Positions 1-19,202 of a DNA stretch of 64,000 nt are shown here, piece by piece. Source of the DNA: Cyprinodon diabolis (Eukaryota > Chordata > Actinopteri > Cyprinodontiformes > Cyprinodontidae); contig CM060065.1 of NCBI GenBank assembly GCA_030533445.1, positions 20,740,974 to 20,804,973 of the forward strand, given 5' to 3'. The translations under genes were made by a program, and so were the position numbers. Each line of letters opens with the position of its first letter. Within the stretch, counting starts at the first letter, position 1. The notes under the pieces are model-generated. The model made no database searches. It was given only the letters and a program-made list of their open reading frames with translations, and had not been told where the DNA came from.

Positions 1-769
1 TACCATGGTCCTTCAACCAGGTACTGGTAGCTTTGGCACTGTGTGCAGGTGCCAAGTCCTGTTGGAAAATGAAATCTGCATCTCCAAAAAGTTGGTCAGC
101 TGCAGGAAGCATGAAGTGCTCTAAAACTTCCTGGTATGTGGCTGCGTTGACCCTGGACCTCAGAAAACACAATGGACCAACACCAGCAGATGACATGGCA
201 CCCCAAACCATCACTGACTGTGGAAACTTTACACTGGACTTCAAGCAACGTGGATGAAGTGCCTCTCTTCTTTTCCTCCAGACTCTGGGACCTTGATTTC
301 CAAAGGAAATGCAAAATTTACTTTCATCAGAGAACATGACTTTGGACCACTCACCAGCAGTCCAGTCCTGTTTCTCTTTAGCCCAGGCAAGACGCTTCTG
401 ACGCTGTCTGTGGTTCAAGAGTGGCTTGACACAAGGAATGCGACAGCAGAAACCCATGTCTTTCATACGTCTGTGTGTGGTGGTTCTTGAAGCACTCACT
501 CCAGCTGCAGTCCACTCTTTGTGAATCTCCCCCACATTTTTGAATGGGTTTTGTTTCACAATCCTCTCCAGGGTGCGGTTATCTCTCTTGCTTGTACACT
601 TTTTTCGACCACATCTTTTCCTTCCCTTCGCCTCTCTATTAATGTGCTTGGACACTGAGCTCTGTGAACAGCCAGCCTCTTTAGCGATGACCTTTTGTGT
701 CTTGCCCTCCTTGTGCAAGGTGTCGATGGTCGTCTTTTGGACAACTGTCAAGTCAGCAGTCTTCCCCAT
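1..769 (-). CDS. Tc1-like transposase, open frame, C-terminus off window
   Basis: Reading the minus strand from the ATG at 769 down to base 1 gives 256 codons with no stop. The product starts MGKTADLTVV and has an N-terminal helix-turn-helix (TLHKEGKTQKVIAKEAGCSQ, about residues 17-36) followed by a basic segment. The first catalytic aspartate sits in the MFSDESKF motif and the second in QQDLAPAH; the third acidic residue (DD34E in this family) would be left of the window. Enzymes of this family cut out the element and insert it at TA. A full copy is about 340 residues, so roughly three quarters is visible. The unbroken frame suggests a young copy. It is transposon-borne, not a host gene. Confidence 0.85.
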   Translation of the reverse strand, partial: MGKTADLTVVQKTTIDTLHKEGKTQKVIAKEAGCSQSSVSKHINREAKGRKRCGRKKCTSKRDNRTLERIVKQNPFKNVGEIHKEWTAAGVSASRTTTHRRMKDMGFCCRIPCVKPLLNHRQRQKRLAWAKEKQDWTAGEWSKVMFSDESKFCISFGNQGPRVWRKRREALHPRCLKSSVKFPQSVMVWGAMSSAGVGPLCFLRSRVNAATYQEVLEHFMLPAADQLFGDADFIFQQDLAPAHSAKATSTWLKDHG

Positions 770-1088
770 GATTGTGTAGCCTATAGAACTAGACTGAAAG
801 ACCATTTAAAGGCTTTTGCAGGTGGTTTGAGTTAATTAGCTGATTAGAGTGTGGCACCAGGGGCCATCAATTTTGAACCTTTTCACAATATTCTAATTTT
901 CTGATATGATGAATTTGAGATTTTCATTTGTTGTCATTTGTAATCATCAAAATTAAACAAAATAAACATCTGAAATATATGAGTTTGTATGTAATGTATG
1001 AATATAATATACAAGTTTCACTTTTTAAATGGAATTACTGAAATCAATCTACTTTTTCATGATATTCTAATTTTATGACCAGCACCTG
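1..1088 (-). mobile_element. Tc1-like DNA transposon, cut by left window edge
   Basis: This is the 5' part of a Tc1/mariner-family element read on the minus strand. Its outer end is at about 1088, where the minus strand begins TACAGGTGCTGGTCATAAAA, a layout typical of fish Tc1 inverted repeats flanked by a TA target site. About 320 bases of AT-rich terminal sequence separate this end from the transposase start at 769. A second AGAATATTGTGAAAAGG-like stretch near 880-900 resembles the inner direct repeat found inside such termini. The other terminus lies off the window to the left. Family assignment is firm; copy age is not known. Confidence 0.9.
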
Positions 1089-1104
1089 TATATATATATA
1101 TAAA

Positions 1105-1430
1105 CTGTTTTCTCACCCCTCGTGGGGTGGTATGTGTCATCCTCAAGCTCGGGTCCTCTACCAGAGGCCTGGGAGTTTGAGGGTTCTGCGCAGTATCTTA
1201 GCTGTTCCTAGGACTGCGCTCTTCTGGACAGAGACCTCTGATGTTTTACCTGGAATCTGCTGTAGCCACTCTCCCAGTTTGGGGGTCACAGCCCCCAGTG
1301 CTCCAATTACCACTGGCACCACTGCTGCTCTTACTTTCCACATCTTTTCTAGCTCCTCTTTCAGCCCTTGGTATTTCTCAAGCTTCCCGTGTTCTTTCTT
1401 CTTGATGTTGCTGTCGCTTGGAACTTGGTA

Positions 1431-1433
<3 letters not shown>
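1105..1433 (-). pseudogene. C-terminal fragment of a non-LTR retrotransposon protein
   Basis: The minus strand encodes a stretch including KLGEWLQQIPGKTSEVSVQ and AKILRRTLKLPGLW. I recognise this as the recurrent C-terminal end of a fish retrotransposon polyprotein. Upstream of it reads YQGLKEELEKMWKVRAA. Only the tail is present, flanked on both sides by TA microsatellite. The plus-strand frame over the same bases is a shadow. The LINE clade (R4/Dong-like is one option) was not settled. Confidence 0.55.

Positions 1434-1478
<45 letters not shown>
1434..1478. repeat. (TA)n microsatellite
   Basis: About 22 uninterrupted TA units next to the retrotransposon fragment. A shorter TA run lies at 1088-1101. 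Confidence 0.95.
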
Positions 1479-1481
<3 letters not shown>

Positions 1482-1639
1482 ATAGACATAGTAGACCTTT
1501 TTTAGATTAAGCAGACTGGGCTTCCTCAGCAGGTCAGTGATCTGTAGTACAGGGGCTTAGAAAATGTAATGTTTTAGAGAGGCCTAGTCAAATTCTGGAC
1601 TTAACTTTAGTCATAGAGATATAAAAACTCACTCCCCCT

Positions 1640-1950
1640 TATCACAAGCGCTTAACGTTGCTGAACTTTTATAATCCTTTTAAATAGGACCCAACTCAAA
1701 TTTCGACTTTATTTTGCTCTACACTGAACTTTTTTATATTAATCCTTTTGCACCATTATTTTAAACTGGTTTCTTTTTCTCTTACATTGTTACGTTCTGA
1801 TCACTGCTGCACTTTATTCTGGTAATCTTTTTCTTACTCCAACTGCAATGTCGTTACACTGTTGTAAGCTGTATATAACGAAATTTTGTTTTGTATGCAC
1901 TCTGTGCATACAAAATGACAAAGAAGTTGTCTAAGTCTTAATTAGAGTTT
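1640..1950 (+). repeat. LINE 3'-end-like relic
   Basis: Reads like the 3' untranslated end of a fish LINE: repeated 'ACTTTATT..GCTC' pyrimidine-rich text, then TGTTGTAAGCTGTATATAACG, AAATTTTGTTTTGT and a closing AATGACAAAGAAGTTGTCT, close to the usual 'aatgacaataaagttgtct' terminus. No coding part remains. Confidence 0.5.
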
Positions 1951-3334
1951 TACCTTTTTTTTTTCTTTACTCTGCATAAAAATAAAGAAATTAAAACCTT
2001 TTCCATCAGACTAATCTTTAATCTAAATCCTGCTGTTAAATCCTGCCACCGTGTCTCTATTGTTTCTTGTCTCTCATATCTGTTAATTTTTCTATTTAAC
2101 ACCTGCTGTTTTTTTCTGTTTCACACAGGTGCTAAATATATAAACACATTACTTTAGATTTTAATGTATAGAGACTTCTTCCCTGCTTCTATGAGACTTC
2201 CAGCAAAGAGATTATCCTTAAATTGTCCCAAAGGATGAACCCTTAAGATTTTTGTTTTGTGTCTTTAAAGTGCCTTTATAGAAACTTTAATGGCCCCTGG
2301 GGCAAACATTTTCCAATCCTACTTAAATGTTTAGACTGCTGCCACCATTAAGTTATGCCAGTCATACATAATATAGTTTTTACACTTTAACGTAAATAAG
2401 CAAATATTAGAAAAACCAGAACAGTATTCTAAAAAAAGCATTAAAAAATGGATAAGGCTTCTGCAGCAGTAAAATACAGTTTAGTAGGGAAGGAAACTAT
2501 TAAAAGCTAATAAAATTCCCCTGCATACTTTTTTTAAGAACATGGTAAGACATCATTGTAATATAATTAGAAGAGCCAAAGTGACGCGGTCTTGTAATAT
2601 TGTCAGTACCAGATTGCAAAGGCAAAATGCCCAACTTTTATATAAGCTAAAATGTGAGAAAAGTAGCACAGAAGATATGGCATGCTGCAACGCCTCAAAG
2701 CTGCACACATACATACACACAGAATATGAATAATAAATGCTTTATCTGTAAGTGGTTAGTGCTGACGCAAAATGTGAATAGGCTGTCAAATATTTAGTCT
2801 GAGTATTGTAAGGGTAAGCTTCAGGAGGGCGCCATTATACCTCAAATCAATCTGTGAGAATTCATTGCGAGGAGCGATAACCTTTGGCATGCTTCGATTA
2901 AGATCTGCTAATGTTTTCAAGACTGAAACTAAACACTGGTATGAAATCTTTCAGTTTTAATGAGCACCTTTATTATTCTCCTCACTGACTTCTTTTCTCC
3001 TTTTTTTTTCTCCAGAAGGTGAGGGATGTTTTATTCATGCCATTCCTTTTCCTCGGGGCGTGTCCACTTCAGCAAGGTTTGAAGAGGGAAAATTAAGATG
3101 AAGCGCCTGAGTCCTGGGATAACTTTACTGGATTTTATCCCTGGCTGTATGTATCACAGGGTTTCACACTGGGGTCAAACAAGAGTTAACACAGGCCTTC
3201 AGTGCATGTTTAATTCCGGGAACATCACCTGATATGGAGTTATGGTGCTGAATATTATGAAAAGTTCAGAGAGAATTTCTGAGATCATATTAACATATTA
3301 GTATGAATGGCAGAAGTCAAAGATAACAGACATA
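1951..3334. other. Gene-free AT-rich stretch
   Basis: No exon with credible splice sites, no RNA gene and no recognised repeat. Contains only short incidental frames. Confidence 0.6.
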
Positions 3335-3342
3335 ATAAAAAG

Positions 3343-3712
3343 TAGTGTTGCACAGATACCGATACCAGTATCAGGCAGGGCTCTGATCCAGCACTGAAAT
3401 GGTGGTATCGGTATCGGTTAGTACCAACAAATAAGGCACCGATACCATTTTGAGAGCCAAAAGTTTATTCAACTATTGTCACCCATTCCAGGTAGGCAAT
3501 AGAAAATTCTACTGGATTCACTTTGCATTAGTCTTTTTCCTGCTTCACAAAGGTAGGCAGCAGCTTGATAAAGCCATGACGGCAATTATTTTACATCCAA
3601 GTACTATACAGTTCTTCATATATACACATACATATCAATTTCAAACAGATAGTATCGGCCGATACTGCACAGCCAGGTATCGGGGCCAAAAAGTGGCATC
3701 GGCAGAACACTA
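3343..3712 (+). mobile_element. Non-autonomous hAT element, copy 1 (8-bp target duplication)
   Basis: A 370-bp element starting TAGTGTTGCAC and ending CAGAACACTA, so its ends form an inverted TAGTGTT. It is flanked by a perfect 8-bp target-site duplication ATAAAAAG (3335-3342 and 3713-3720), the duplication size of hAT transposons. Sub-terminal GGTATCGG / CCGATACC motifs recur near both ends. It encodes no transposase. A second copy in opposite orientation is at 54896-55298. Confidence 0.85.
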
Positions 3713-3720
3713 ATAAAAAG

Positions 3721-4809
3721 TCAATATGTGTATTATTTACAGCCTTGCAATTATCTGCAGAATGTTCCATATTCTTGTAAATGCTTTTTTTGTTCATGAA
3801 TATAAAGAGCACAGACTGAACATATTCAAAGCTAGCACTAACCAGACCACTGAGTTCCTGTAGCTAAATAACTTTGTCCCATAGGATAAAAACTGTGGAC
3901 TCTGCTGTTTAAAAAAAAATTCAGCTTTAGTTTGAGTACATTTTCTTTCAAACATAACAAAACAAAGCCTCCTTTTTTTGGCAATTTTATCCCTTTTTTG
4001 CCAAACAAAATAGTTTAAACACTGTAAAACCCACAGAAACATAAAAGCTCATATTCAAGCTTCATTAATTCAGACCATGTTACACTGATGTCACTTTTCC
4101 TTTTTGTATTTAATTGGGAAGGAACATCAATACTTAAGGCTGAGAAGACCCAGTCGTTTTCCCTTAAATCAAATTTTGCTGCAGGTCTGTCCAGGGCTTT
4201 AGTTTTATATCTCCAGATCAATTCTGTCTTTTCTTCAAAGGATGAATGAATGTCTGGGCCAAGGTAATCTGTCCTGTCTTCACTCTGTTAAGCCTGTGCT
4301 TTGTCTTGTGGTGCCGCTGTTATGGATGTCTCCTTCCTGGCAGCTGCAGAGGCTCGTAGAAGTGTTTCAAAAGAGAAACCAGCAGAAAAACATCTCTGTT
4401 GCTACAGTTTACTAGGGGCCACACTGCAATCAGACCTGATATGTCATTTGTTTTCTTTTTTCTACACCTTCTAGAATCATGAGCAAAGTTTGATAGAATA
4501 CAAAAACAACAAACACACTAAAAGTTGGTAAAGAAACCCACTACCTACATCTACCTCTAGTCTTTCTGAAAGCAAGACTTTTCTGGAAGACATGCAGAAA
4601 GGGGTAGTTAATTTTGGAATGTCTTTCCCCAGGCATTGAATACTGTACAAAAAGTAGTTAAAATGGTTAACAGGGGCAGAGCTAGAAGGGGGAACAGGGG
4701 TGGCCATGGCCTACTACAGCCGATCACTGACTACTCCAAGATGTGTTACTATTATAGAAACATAGACTATATTGTCATCTGCCTTGAAACATATGAGCTT
4801 AAGTAAATC
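3721..4809. other. Gene-free stretch
   Basis: No supported exon, RNA gene or recognised repeat. Frames on both strands are short and show no protein-family signal. Confidence 0.55.
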
Positions 4810-5340
4810 CCATTCCTAATCGAAAAGGGTTTATTATGATGTCAGACCATCCTTTGCAGTTAAAACCGCTTTCATTTTTTTTGGGGGGGAGACTGTCCAC
4901 AGTGTGTTTATGGATTTTTTGACCATTCTTCCAAAAGCACATGAGGTCGCACACTGATGTTGGAAAAGAAAGGCTGGAGGTGTGCAGTGACTGACTGCAG
5001 AAAGTTGGTGATCTCTTCGCACTCTGAACTTAAGCATCAGCTGACTCCATCAGATTATGTGGCCTGACACTCCGTAGCTGATCGCCCTCATTCCCAAACA
5101 CTTCCATTTTCTTATGAAACAACCAACAGTTGATTGCCGGATATTTAGGAGTGAGGGAAATTCACAACTGAATTTGATTGCACAGATGGCATCCTATCAT
5201 TGTTAAATGCTGGCATTTACTGAACTCCTGAGAACGACCCATTCTTTCATAAAATGTTTGTAAAAGCAGTCTCTATGGCTAGGTGCTTGATTTTATACAT
5301 CCCTGGCCATAGAAAAACCTGACTGCAATAATCTGGATGT
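4810..5340. repeat. Degraded teleost interspersed repeat, class unassigned
   Basis: The text (GTGGCCTGACACTCCGTAGC, then ACTCCTGAGAACGACCCATT and GCTAGGTGCTTGATTTTATA) matches my recollection of a widespread fish interspersed repeat, probably the end region of a DNA transposon. No intact frame, and ends could not be placed exactly. Confidence 0.45.
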
Positions 5341-5481
5341 CTGCGAAAATACAATATAATATACTTAAGCAACTCCAGAACAAGCAGTTCCCTTCTGAAC
5401 CAAAGGTCGGCAGCAGCGATACTCTCAGGTGGAATGTTCCAACTTGATTTTTCAGGTAGTAAATTTACTGACAAAAACAAT

Positions 5482-5605
5482 TATCCATCCGTCCATCCAT
5501 TTTCTGACACGCTTAATCCCAAGTGGGGTCGCAGGGGGTGCTGGTGCCTATTTCCACATGTCTATGGGCAAGAGACCATGAACAGGTCACCAGTCCATCG
5601 CAGGG
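5482..5605 (+). repeat. 'ATCCATCCATTTTCTGAC' dispersed repeat, copy A
   Basis: Starts with ATCCATCC-type text, continues with a 'ggggtcgcagggggtgctgg' core and ends CACCAGTCCATCGCAGGGCA. Two further diverged relatives occur at 32545-32640 and 48290-48415. This is a common fish dispersed repeat whose class I cannot assign. Confidence 0.6.
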
Positions 5606-6610
5606 CAACAAAAACAATTAGTTAGTTGTGAATTATTCACATCAATATACATTACATATAACACTGTAGCCCAACATTATAGATATAACATTAGAAAAAA
5701 CAATAACAGAACTCATGCTCTTTTTAGAACCAGGTTTGTGCTTCATGGGAAAGAATGAGAAATAATGAGTCTCACAGTCATTTAAGAGACTTCTTTGAAA
5801 TTAGAGTAAAGAACAACTGCTCAACCCCTTTAATGTACACAATACGCAGAACCATGATGGATTCAGAAAACATATGTGTAGAAATAAGTGTGGAGATTTA
5901 TTAGCAAGGGTTTTGTGAAAATCTAGTCCAACTTAATTGATTTTTTTTAAATAAGAAGGTTTTTTTCATTACTTTTCATGTTGGTACAGTGTGATTTGTG
6001 TAGACCGACCCTAAACTGTCAATCAGTTTCTGGCCACCCCTTAGTGCATGTTGGTCTCTGCTTGGCCACTGCCTGTTTTCTGGCTACACCACTAATGGTT
6101 AAGTCATAGTTGCTGTAGAGTGTTTATTGCATAGAACCCTCACCACCAGGAAGGCCATTTACTATTTGCGGAATGAATATGCCACAGGAGCGGTAGAAAA
6201 ACTAGCAACAGCTTCCTTTCAGGTACAGCACTAAGATCTTTTTCGTTCTATGTCCGTTTTCCAGTATCATTGTGAACAACGTTCAGTATCCTAGCGACTA
6301 AAGTTCTTGCACACTAAAGTGTAAATCCAATTAAACTGCCCAACCACTTCAAAATCACGCTCCCTTTTGCTATCTGCAAAGGAGAGCTTTGAGTTGTTTT
6401 TATTTTTGCCCCAACAAGCAGCTACACATCCATAAGACAACTCTAAATAAGCAAGCAACTGTCCAATAAAAAGCTGTCCAATAAAAACAAAGATAACAGG
6501 ATGGACGACACTATCAATAAAATGTTAAGACTGCAGTTATAGCTACATATTTATCTATGCATTGTGATATTCCACATTTCACTGTAACTGTCCTGAAAAT
6601 AAACTGATTT
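5606..6610. other. Gene-free stretch
   Basis: Nothing recognised on either strand. Confidence 0.55.
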
Positions 6611-6614
6611 ATTT

Positions 6615-6846
6615 TTTTCCCCCCAGCATTTTATTGTCATTACACTGTCACAAGTACAAAGCAACAAAATTATCCCTCTGCATTTAACCTATCACCTTAG
6701 GGAGCAGTGGGCCACCATTGTGGGGCGCCCTGGGAGCAAACGGGGTTAAGGGTCTTGTTCAGAGACCCACAGTTTGGGAGTGGGTTTCAAACTCACAACC
6801 TCAGGATTCCAAGCTCTATGCTCCAACCACAAGGCCGACACTCCCC
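6615..6846 (-). mobile_element. tRNA-derived SINE
   Basis: On the minus strand from 6846 the order is a tRNA-like head with an A-box-like segment (GTGGTTGGAGCATAGAGC) and a B-box-like segment (GAGTTTGAAACCC). A unique body follows (AACAAGACCCTTAACCCCG, CAGGGCGCCCCAC, GCCCACTGCTCCCTAA). A LINE-like tail ends GTAATGACAATAAAATG. Internal pol III boxes plus a LINE-type tail define a tRNA-derived SINE of fish type. Exact family not named. Confidence 0.75.
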
Positions 6847-8009
6847 TAAGTTTTCTTCCTGAGTAGTTTGCAACTAGTGCTTTGCTGCATGAAAGACATG
6901 CATGAATGTCAGACAATGCAAATTTCTAAGTAACTTATATCGATTTTGTTTTGCACTTTAGACACATCCATGCATTTAATTACAGAACTTGAATCTTTTG
7001 TTTTGATAAATCTTCTTTATGCATTCAATAGTTAAAATAACCTCATACCATAATTCCTGCTGATTTTGCAGCACCTGACAATGGTAATTTGAGTTGAGCT
7101 TCCAGTGTTTTGCTGCAGATGAAAGAGATCAAGCTAGATCACCGCCCTTTCTACTCAGGGTCTTAAGAGAGACAAAAAAATTCCTTCTTTTCCTTCCATA
7201 CATGACAAACAGTAGATTAAAGCAGCAAAAATTCTGTTCCTTTCTTTTATCTTGAAGGTGTTTCAACTACCCTTTCTAGTCTGTCCCATTAACTTTCCTC
7301 TGCTGTTTTCTGTCAGAGCTGACATTGATGGGATCGGATATTCTTTATTTCCAGGCCATAAAACAGAAGAAAGGAAATTTCCTCCTCATCCATCAAATCT
7401 TTGGCATTAAATCCTAACATTGGTTCTGATCAAAAGGATTATTTGAATTACACATAAGTATTGCGTCACGTAATGATGACTTGATAAAATGCATTTTAAA
7501 CTCTGTCTGGTGCTGCACCTTTAGATTGAAACCCATTTCCTTTGTTGGATTGTATTTTAGGGGCATTATACACTCATGTCTGGGCTTTTTAAAAGGTTCT
7601 AAAACTATTGTTAGTAGATAGGAAATATTATTTAGGATATTTTATTATTCTAACACAATGTTTTTTCCTTACAGATTGAGAAAAACACTGTCTTATTAGC
7701 CCCAGCATGGGTTCAATCTTATCTTTCCCTTCAAGAAAAGTAGCATAACAATCAATCAAGAGCCACAGTCTTGCTCTCATTTTCACTGATGGAATATTGA
7801 CAAATGACTTTTGAAATGAGCGATGGATACCCCAAAAGGCACTAAATCTATAAACTCACTTGTTAGCTGTCCATGATATTCAATGTCAAAAACTTCACCT
7901 TAAAAATTCTTACAAACAGCACATCAGATGTCAGACAATCAGACACACACAGCAGCAACTCAATAGATTCAGGCAGCTTGATGTAGTGAAGAACAGTTCA
8001 ATCCAATAG
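6847..8009. other. Gene-free stretch
   Basis: No exon, RNA gene or recognised repeat seen. Confidence 0.55.
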
Positions 8010-8190
8010 TTCACCTTTGGGATGTGGTGGAATGGCAAATTTGCATCATGGATGGGAGCTGACAAATCCAGTGACTGCCATTGGGTCCATATGGACCAAA
8101 ATCTCTGAGCAATGTATTAGACACATTGCTGAACTGTTAACAGGGAGAGTTAAGGTAGTTCTGGAGGGGAAAACAAGCCCAAGGGACTAC
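8010..8190 (+). pseudogene. Tc1-like transposase C-terminal relic
   Basis: The plus strand reads (V)HLWDVVE..ICIMDG near 8015-8055 and then YGPKSLSNVLDTLL. This corresponds to the C-terminal 'HLWDVVEREIRIMD...SIWTKISEE' segment that follows the catalytic domain in some fish Tc1 transposases. Stops interrupt the frame. The rest of the element is not recognisable nearby. Confidence 0.55.
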
Positions 8191-9414
8191 ATGTAAGATG
8201 CTTTTCTTTTCTGATAAAACCTTCTTGTTCCTTAATTTAATAAAATGTCCTCACAGGCCGTGAGTGACATGAAACCAACCAGACAACCAAGTGTTTTTTT
8301 TTTTTTTTTTTGTTGACATGTAGTGCTTTAATATGTTAACCCTTTTTCTAAATGTTTCTGCACTGCCAGGATGATAGAACACACAGAGTAAAATGTGAGG
8401 AGCAAAGTAAGGATTGAAGTCATGCCAGCATGTCCTAACAGAGAACGTTACCCTCCGTGCTGAGCTCAGATTATTCTGCTTTGTGATGGTTTCCTCTGGC
8501 ATTCAGCAGCATCCCGCGCTCTACATTGCTTTCTAATTCCATTTACTGTTCTACAATTCCTTTTCTAATTTTCCCCCCTCTTCTCCCTTTATTGTCAATG
8601 ACTAAGGTTTTAATGATTACATCTGGTGATGCCACAAATTAATTCCTGCCTCTCTGGCAAAACGCGGCTCTCCACCTGATTATGCAAAGCAGGCCTACAT
8701 TTGCTCCCTTTGAAGTGGAGGAAAAGCTGCTTAGAGATTCTGCCCTTGAGGAAACGCGGCAATATGGGGAACATCAACAAACCAGGGTTCACTTAAAGGT
8801 CAGCAATATAGTTAACCCCCATGAAGCTCTACATCATCTCACCACTTAAAATTTGTGTTTCTGCAGATGTGGTGTAATGGTGATCTCATATTATCATACA
8901 AAAAGTCCGAAACAAAAGAATTGAAAGAAAAAGTAGAAGAGTCTACAAATAAGTAGAGCAATGACTGCTTGCACCAATATGACCAAAAGGAACCGTTGGA
9001 TGAAGCTATTGGGTAGCTCTTGTAGATTTCCTTCTTCATCGATCTTTTTAATGACTTTACCCTTATGGAGATTTTATTATAAACCCCAAACATTTCTCGT
9101 CCCCCAAGCATTCCAGAATAATAAAGGGCTGCAACAATATGATAGAACTGTATCTATTTTTTTGCTCAAGCAGGGCTCAAGTGCAGTCCATCCTCTTAAT
9201 AACCCACAAGAGGTAATGTGATCGTCTCTCAGCCTCACCAAAAGGAGGAGTGGTTTAGTAACAGACCTGGTAGATGCAATATTACTGAGCAACAAAACAA
9301 AAAACTTGTGTTGTTCATGAATCATGAATATCAGGGGCTCTTTGTGACTTTTCTGTTTTTCCTATAAATACATCGTCAAGGATACAAAAAAATGTATCAA
9401 CCGTCTTCCGAAAC
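8191..9414. other. Gene-free stretch with poly-A/T tract
   Basis: Contains an 18-base T tract near 8293. No supported gene or repeat otherwise. Confidence 0.5.
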
Positions 9415-9720
9415 ACCTCTTATGTGGAGGTCAGGGACAGTACCCCTGGATTGGCAGAAGGGGGATCTGTTCCAAATATAGGGGATCCCACTTCTCCACC
9501 TCCCCAGTAAGGCCTATCCAGGATGCTGGAGAGGAGAGTCTGGTTGATGCTTCAGGAGAAGCAGTGTGGTTTCCATCCTGGCTTTGGAAAAGCTTAACAC
9601 TCTCTTCAGGGTTCTTGGGCATTCCTGACTGGTCCACATGTGTTTTGCGGACCTGGTGAAGGCATTTGACGGTGTTCCTCATGGTGCCCTGTGTGGGGTG
9701 CTTTAGGAGGTGCTTTCAAG
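9415..9720 (+). pseudogene. RTE-type (Rex3-like) LINE reverse transcriptase fragment
   Basis: The plus strand carries a broken reverse transcriptase: a segment reading QEKQCGFHPGFG, then, after a frame change, STCVLRTW/KAFDGVPHGALCGVL, equivalent to the RT palm motif '...CFVDLEKAFDRVPRG.LWGVL'. Stops and frame shifts show it is dead. The motif style is that of RTE-clade fish LINEs. Short 5'-truncated copy. Confidence 0.6.
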
Positions 9721-10845
9721 CAGCAGTCAAGGGTTATTTATATTCCTATAATTATGGATTCCGTGTTTTCTCATCAACTATATTAGTTGTTCTGGAGGGT
9801 TCAGATGTACTAGAAATAAGAAAAATATTCACATTTGCTAACAGAAGTTTTACAAAAGCACAATTTATGCCTGTAAAATAAAATAATTTCACATCATTAC
9901 TCTGTTTTTTGCTTTTACATATTAAAAGTACTGCCAACCACTTCAAAATAGTAGTTTCCTTGATTTGTGAATCGATTTGAATGCAGACAATCCATCTGTG
10001 TTTATCTTTTCCATTAGATAAATTATTAATTATTGGTATGTGTTTTCTAATAGTTCAAGTTTCCAGCTTAAATAAATTCTTAATAATGTCTATCAAAAAA
10101 AAGAAGACAGCTGATTGGGAAATGAGGAAGAAGAGTTTTCAGCAACATGGCTTTCAAAGTTTGAACTCCAAAGGAAAACAAGTGAGGACATCCTGCTATC
10201 CACTTTAAAGGTAGGAATAAGAGCTTGTTATCCAAGTGCTGCTATTTCTGTCTACTATAGAGCAGCATGATGCTTCAACTGCAGAGTTTATGAATAAATC
10301 CCTCTTCTTTGTACCTGCTTTAAAGGTGTTTTCCAGCTTCTGGGGATACCTAATGCTTCACATAAATCCTTTTGATCCAGACAAAAACAGTCATTCTGGT
10401 CCAGGTTCAGACCGGATGAAAACCAAGTGAGCTGTAACATTCCTTAAATAAAACCATCCTAATAACCTCAGTAAGAAGCAGCTGCTGCTTTATCTGAACA
10501 GGCAGCTTCTTTGCTGTTACATTGTAAACTGCTGCATTTTCATCTCAAACACTGATTACATGCATTTAGCAAACATTAATCTGTCCTTGATGAGGATTGG
10601 TAGAGGTGACAATATGAGGAATGTTTGGTTTTATTGGTTGGTGAAATATAACAACTCACCCAGCCCACTCATAGTACTCGTTAACCTTAACTTGGACACA
10701 GCAGCTCTAACACCTAGGGTGTTACCTTCATGGTTACATCTAAACTAGTTTGTACAGTTTATCCTGAAATAAGTGCTGGAACTTATATAGTGTCTGACTT
10801 AGAGCGTGAGATTTGGCATGTCCTTGTGTCTCTGGAGGTTTAGCT
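9721..10845. other. 3' flank of nsun3
   Basis: Gene-free. It would contain the nsun3 3' untranslated region on the minus strand, but I could not fix a polyadenylation signal with confidence. Confidence 0.5.
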
Positions 10846-18089
<7,244 letters not shown>

Positions 18090-18960
18090 AATGTAAAACC
18101 ATTTAACTGAATGATGTGTTGCATTGTTGAAATATCTTGAAGCAAATTAACACACACACAAAATAAAATAAGGCATTATTGACCCATAATTCGGTGACCC
18201 AGATGGGTACGTTCATTAAATCCGTCCCCGATCGCTTATCCAAACTATACAGTTCCACTTCTGGTAAAATAAATCTCTTAAAAAATATAAAATAACATCT
18301 AAATTCCGATAACTTATTTAGTAATATTTAGTACATTGCAATCTAATTAATTCGCAATGTCATCCTATATGTTGTCAGTAGATGGTGCTCGTAGATATAT
18401 ATTGTAGAACAGCGGATCTGCCTGTTTTTGTTTAATCCTTGGACTTCTGTCCGCTGTCATTGTGGAACCGACACGCCGTCAAATTTTGACTGCAGCTTTT
18501 TGGAAAAGAACAAGACTACAGTAGACAAAAGTTACACAAATGTAAAGTACTGTTTAAATCCACCAATATAGAACGTAAATGTGTCTACATTAGCATATAT
18601 CCGTGAACATGTGAAGAAACACTATGCGCCCTGGTTCCTGTAACAGAAGCATAGTGAGCTAGTGGCTCACGCCTGAGTGGTCCTTATGCTATATGGATTA
18701 GGATATGGAAATTATTTAGGTATTTTGAAAAACATCCTTTCATATACGTTTCTCTAAAGCCTGTATTTTTTAAATGAGAAAAATATCCTAAAATCTCCCT
18801 CGCAAAAGAAAACATGCAATTCAGTTAATCTTCACAATTGGAATAACTTTATCTAATGAGAGCATGCCTCTGATGCACTGCTGCTGTAGCACAAGTGTCC
18901 AAACTGATTTAAAGTATTCAGCTCATAGGTACTAAGCACGATTGTTAATACTGTTGATTG
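18090..18960. other. nsun3 upstream/promoter region
   Basis: 5' flank of nsun3 (minus-strand transcription starts somewhere just above 18089). GC content rises locally and an ETS-like TTCCGG lies inside the first coding exon, but no core element is clear. No other gene seen. Confidence 0.45.
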
Positions 18961-18969
18961 TATATAATG

Positions 18970-19165
18970 AGATCCATATCTTCTTATTTTACACTGTTTA
19001 TATGTGAAGGGTGTAATTTTACTGAGTGGGATTTAATTTTAGTTACTTCATACATTCTTATATTTTGCTCTATTGTACTTACAATGTTATGTTTCCTTCT
19101 TCTGTAAGCTGTTGCATTGCAAGAAAAGAATTTCCCACAAGGGATTAATAAAACGTAATTCTGAT
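18970..19165 (+). repeat. LINE 3'-end-like relic between atp5mc3 and nsun3
   Basis: Ends TTCTTCTGTAAGCTGTTGCA, then AAGAAAAGAATTTCCCACAA, then GGGATTAATAAAA. This is the familiar 'gtaagctgc...aatttccc..gggattaataaa' terminus of fish retroposons. Non-coding. Confidence 0.55.
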
Positions 19166-19202
19166 AGCCGACTGTAATCTCCCCTTTCAATATAGCTAAG
19201 CC

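Noticed and set aside
1075..1434. 119-codon plus-strand frame
   Set aside because: The minus strand of the same bases encodes a recognisable retrotransposon C-terminus; the plus frame is a shadow.
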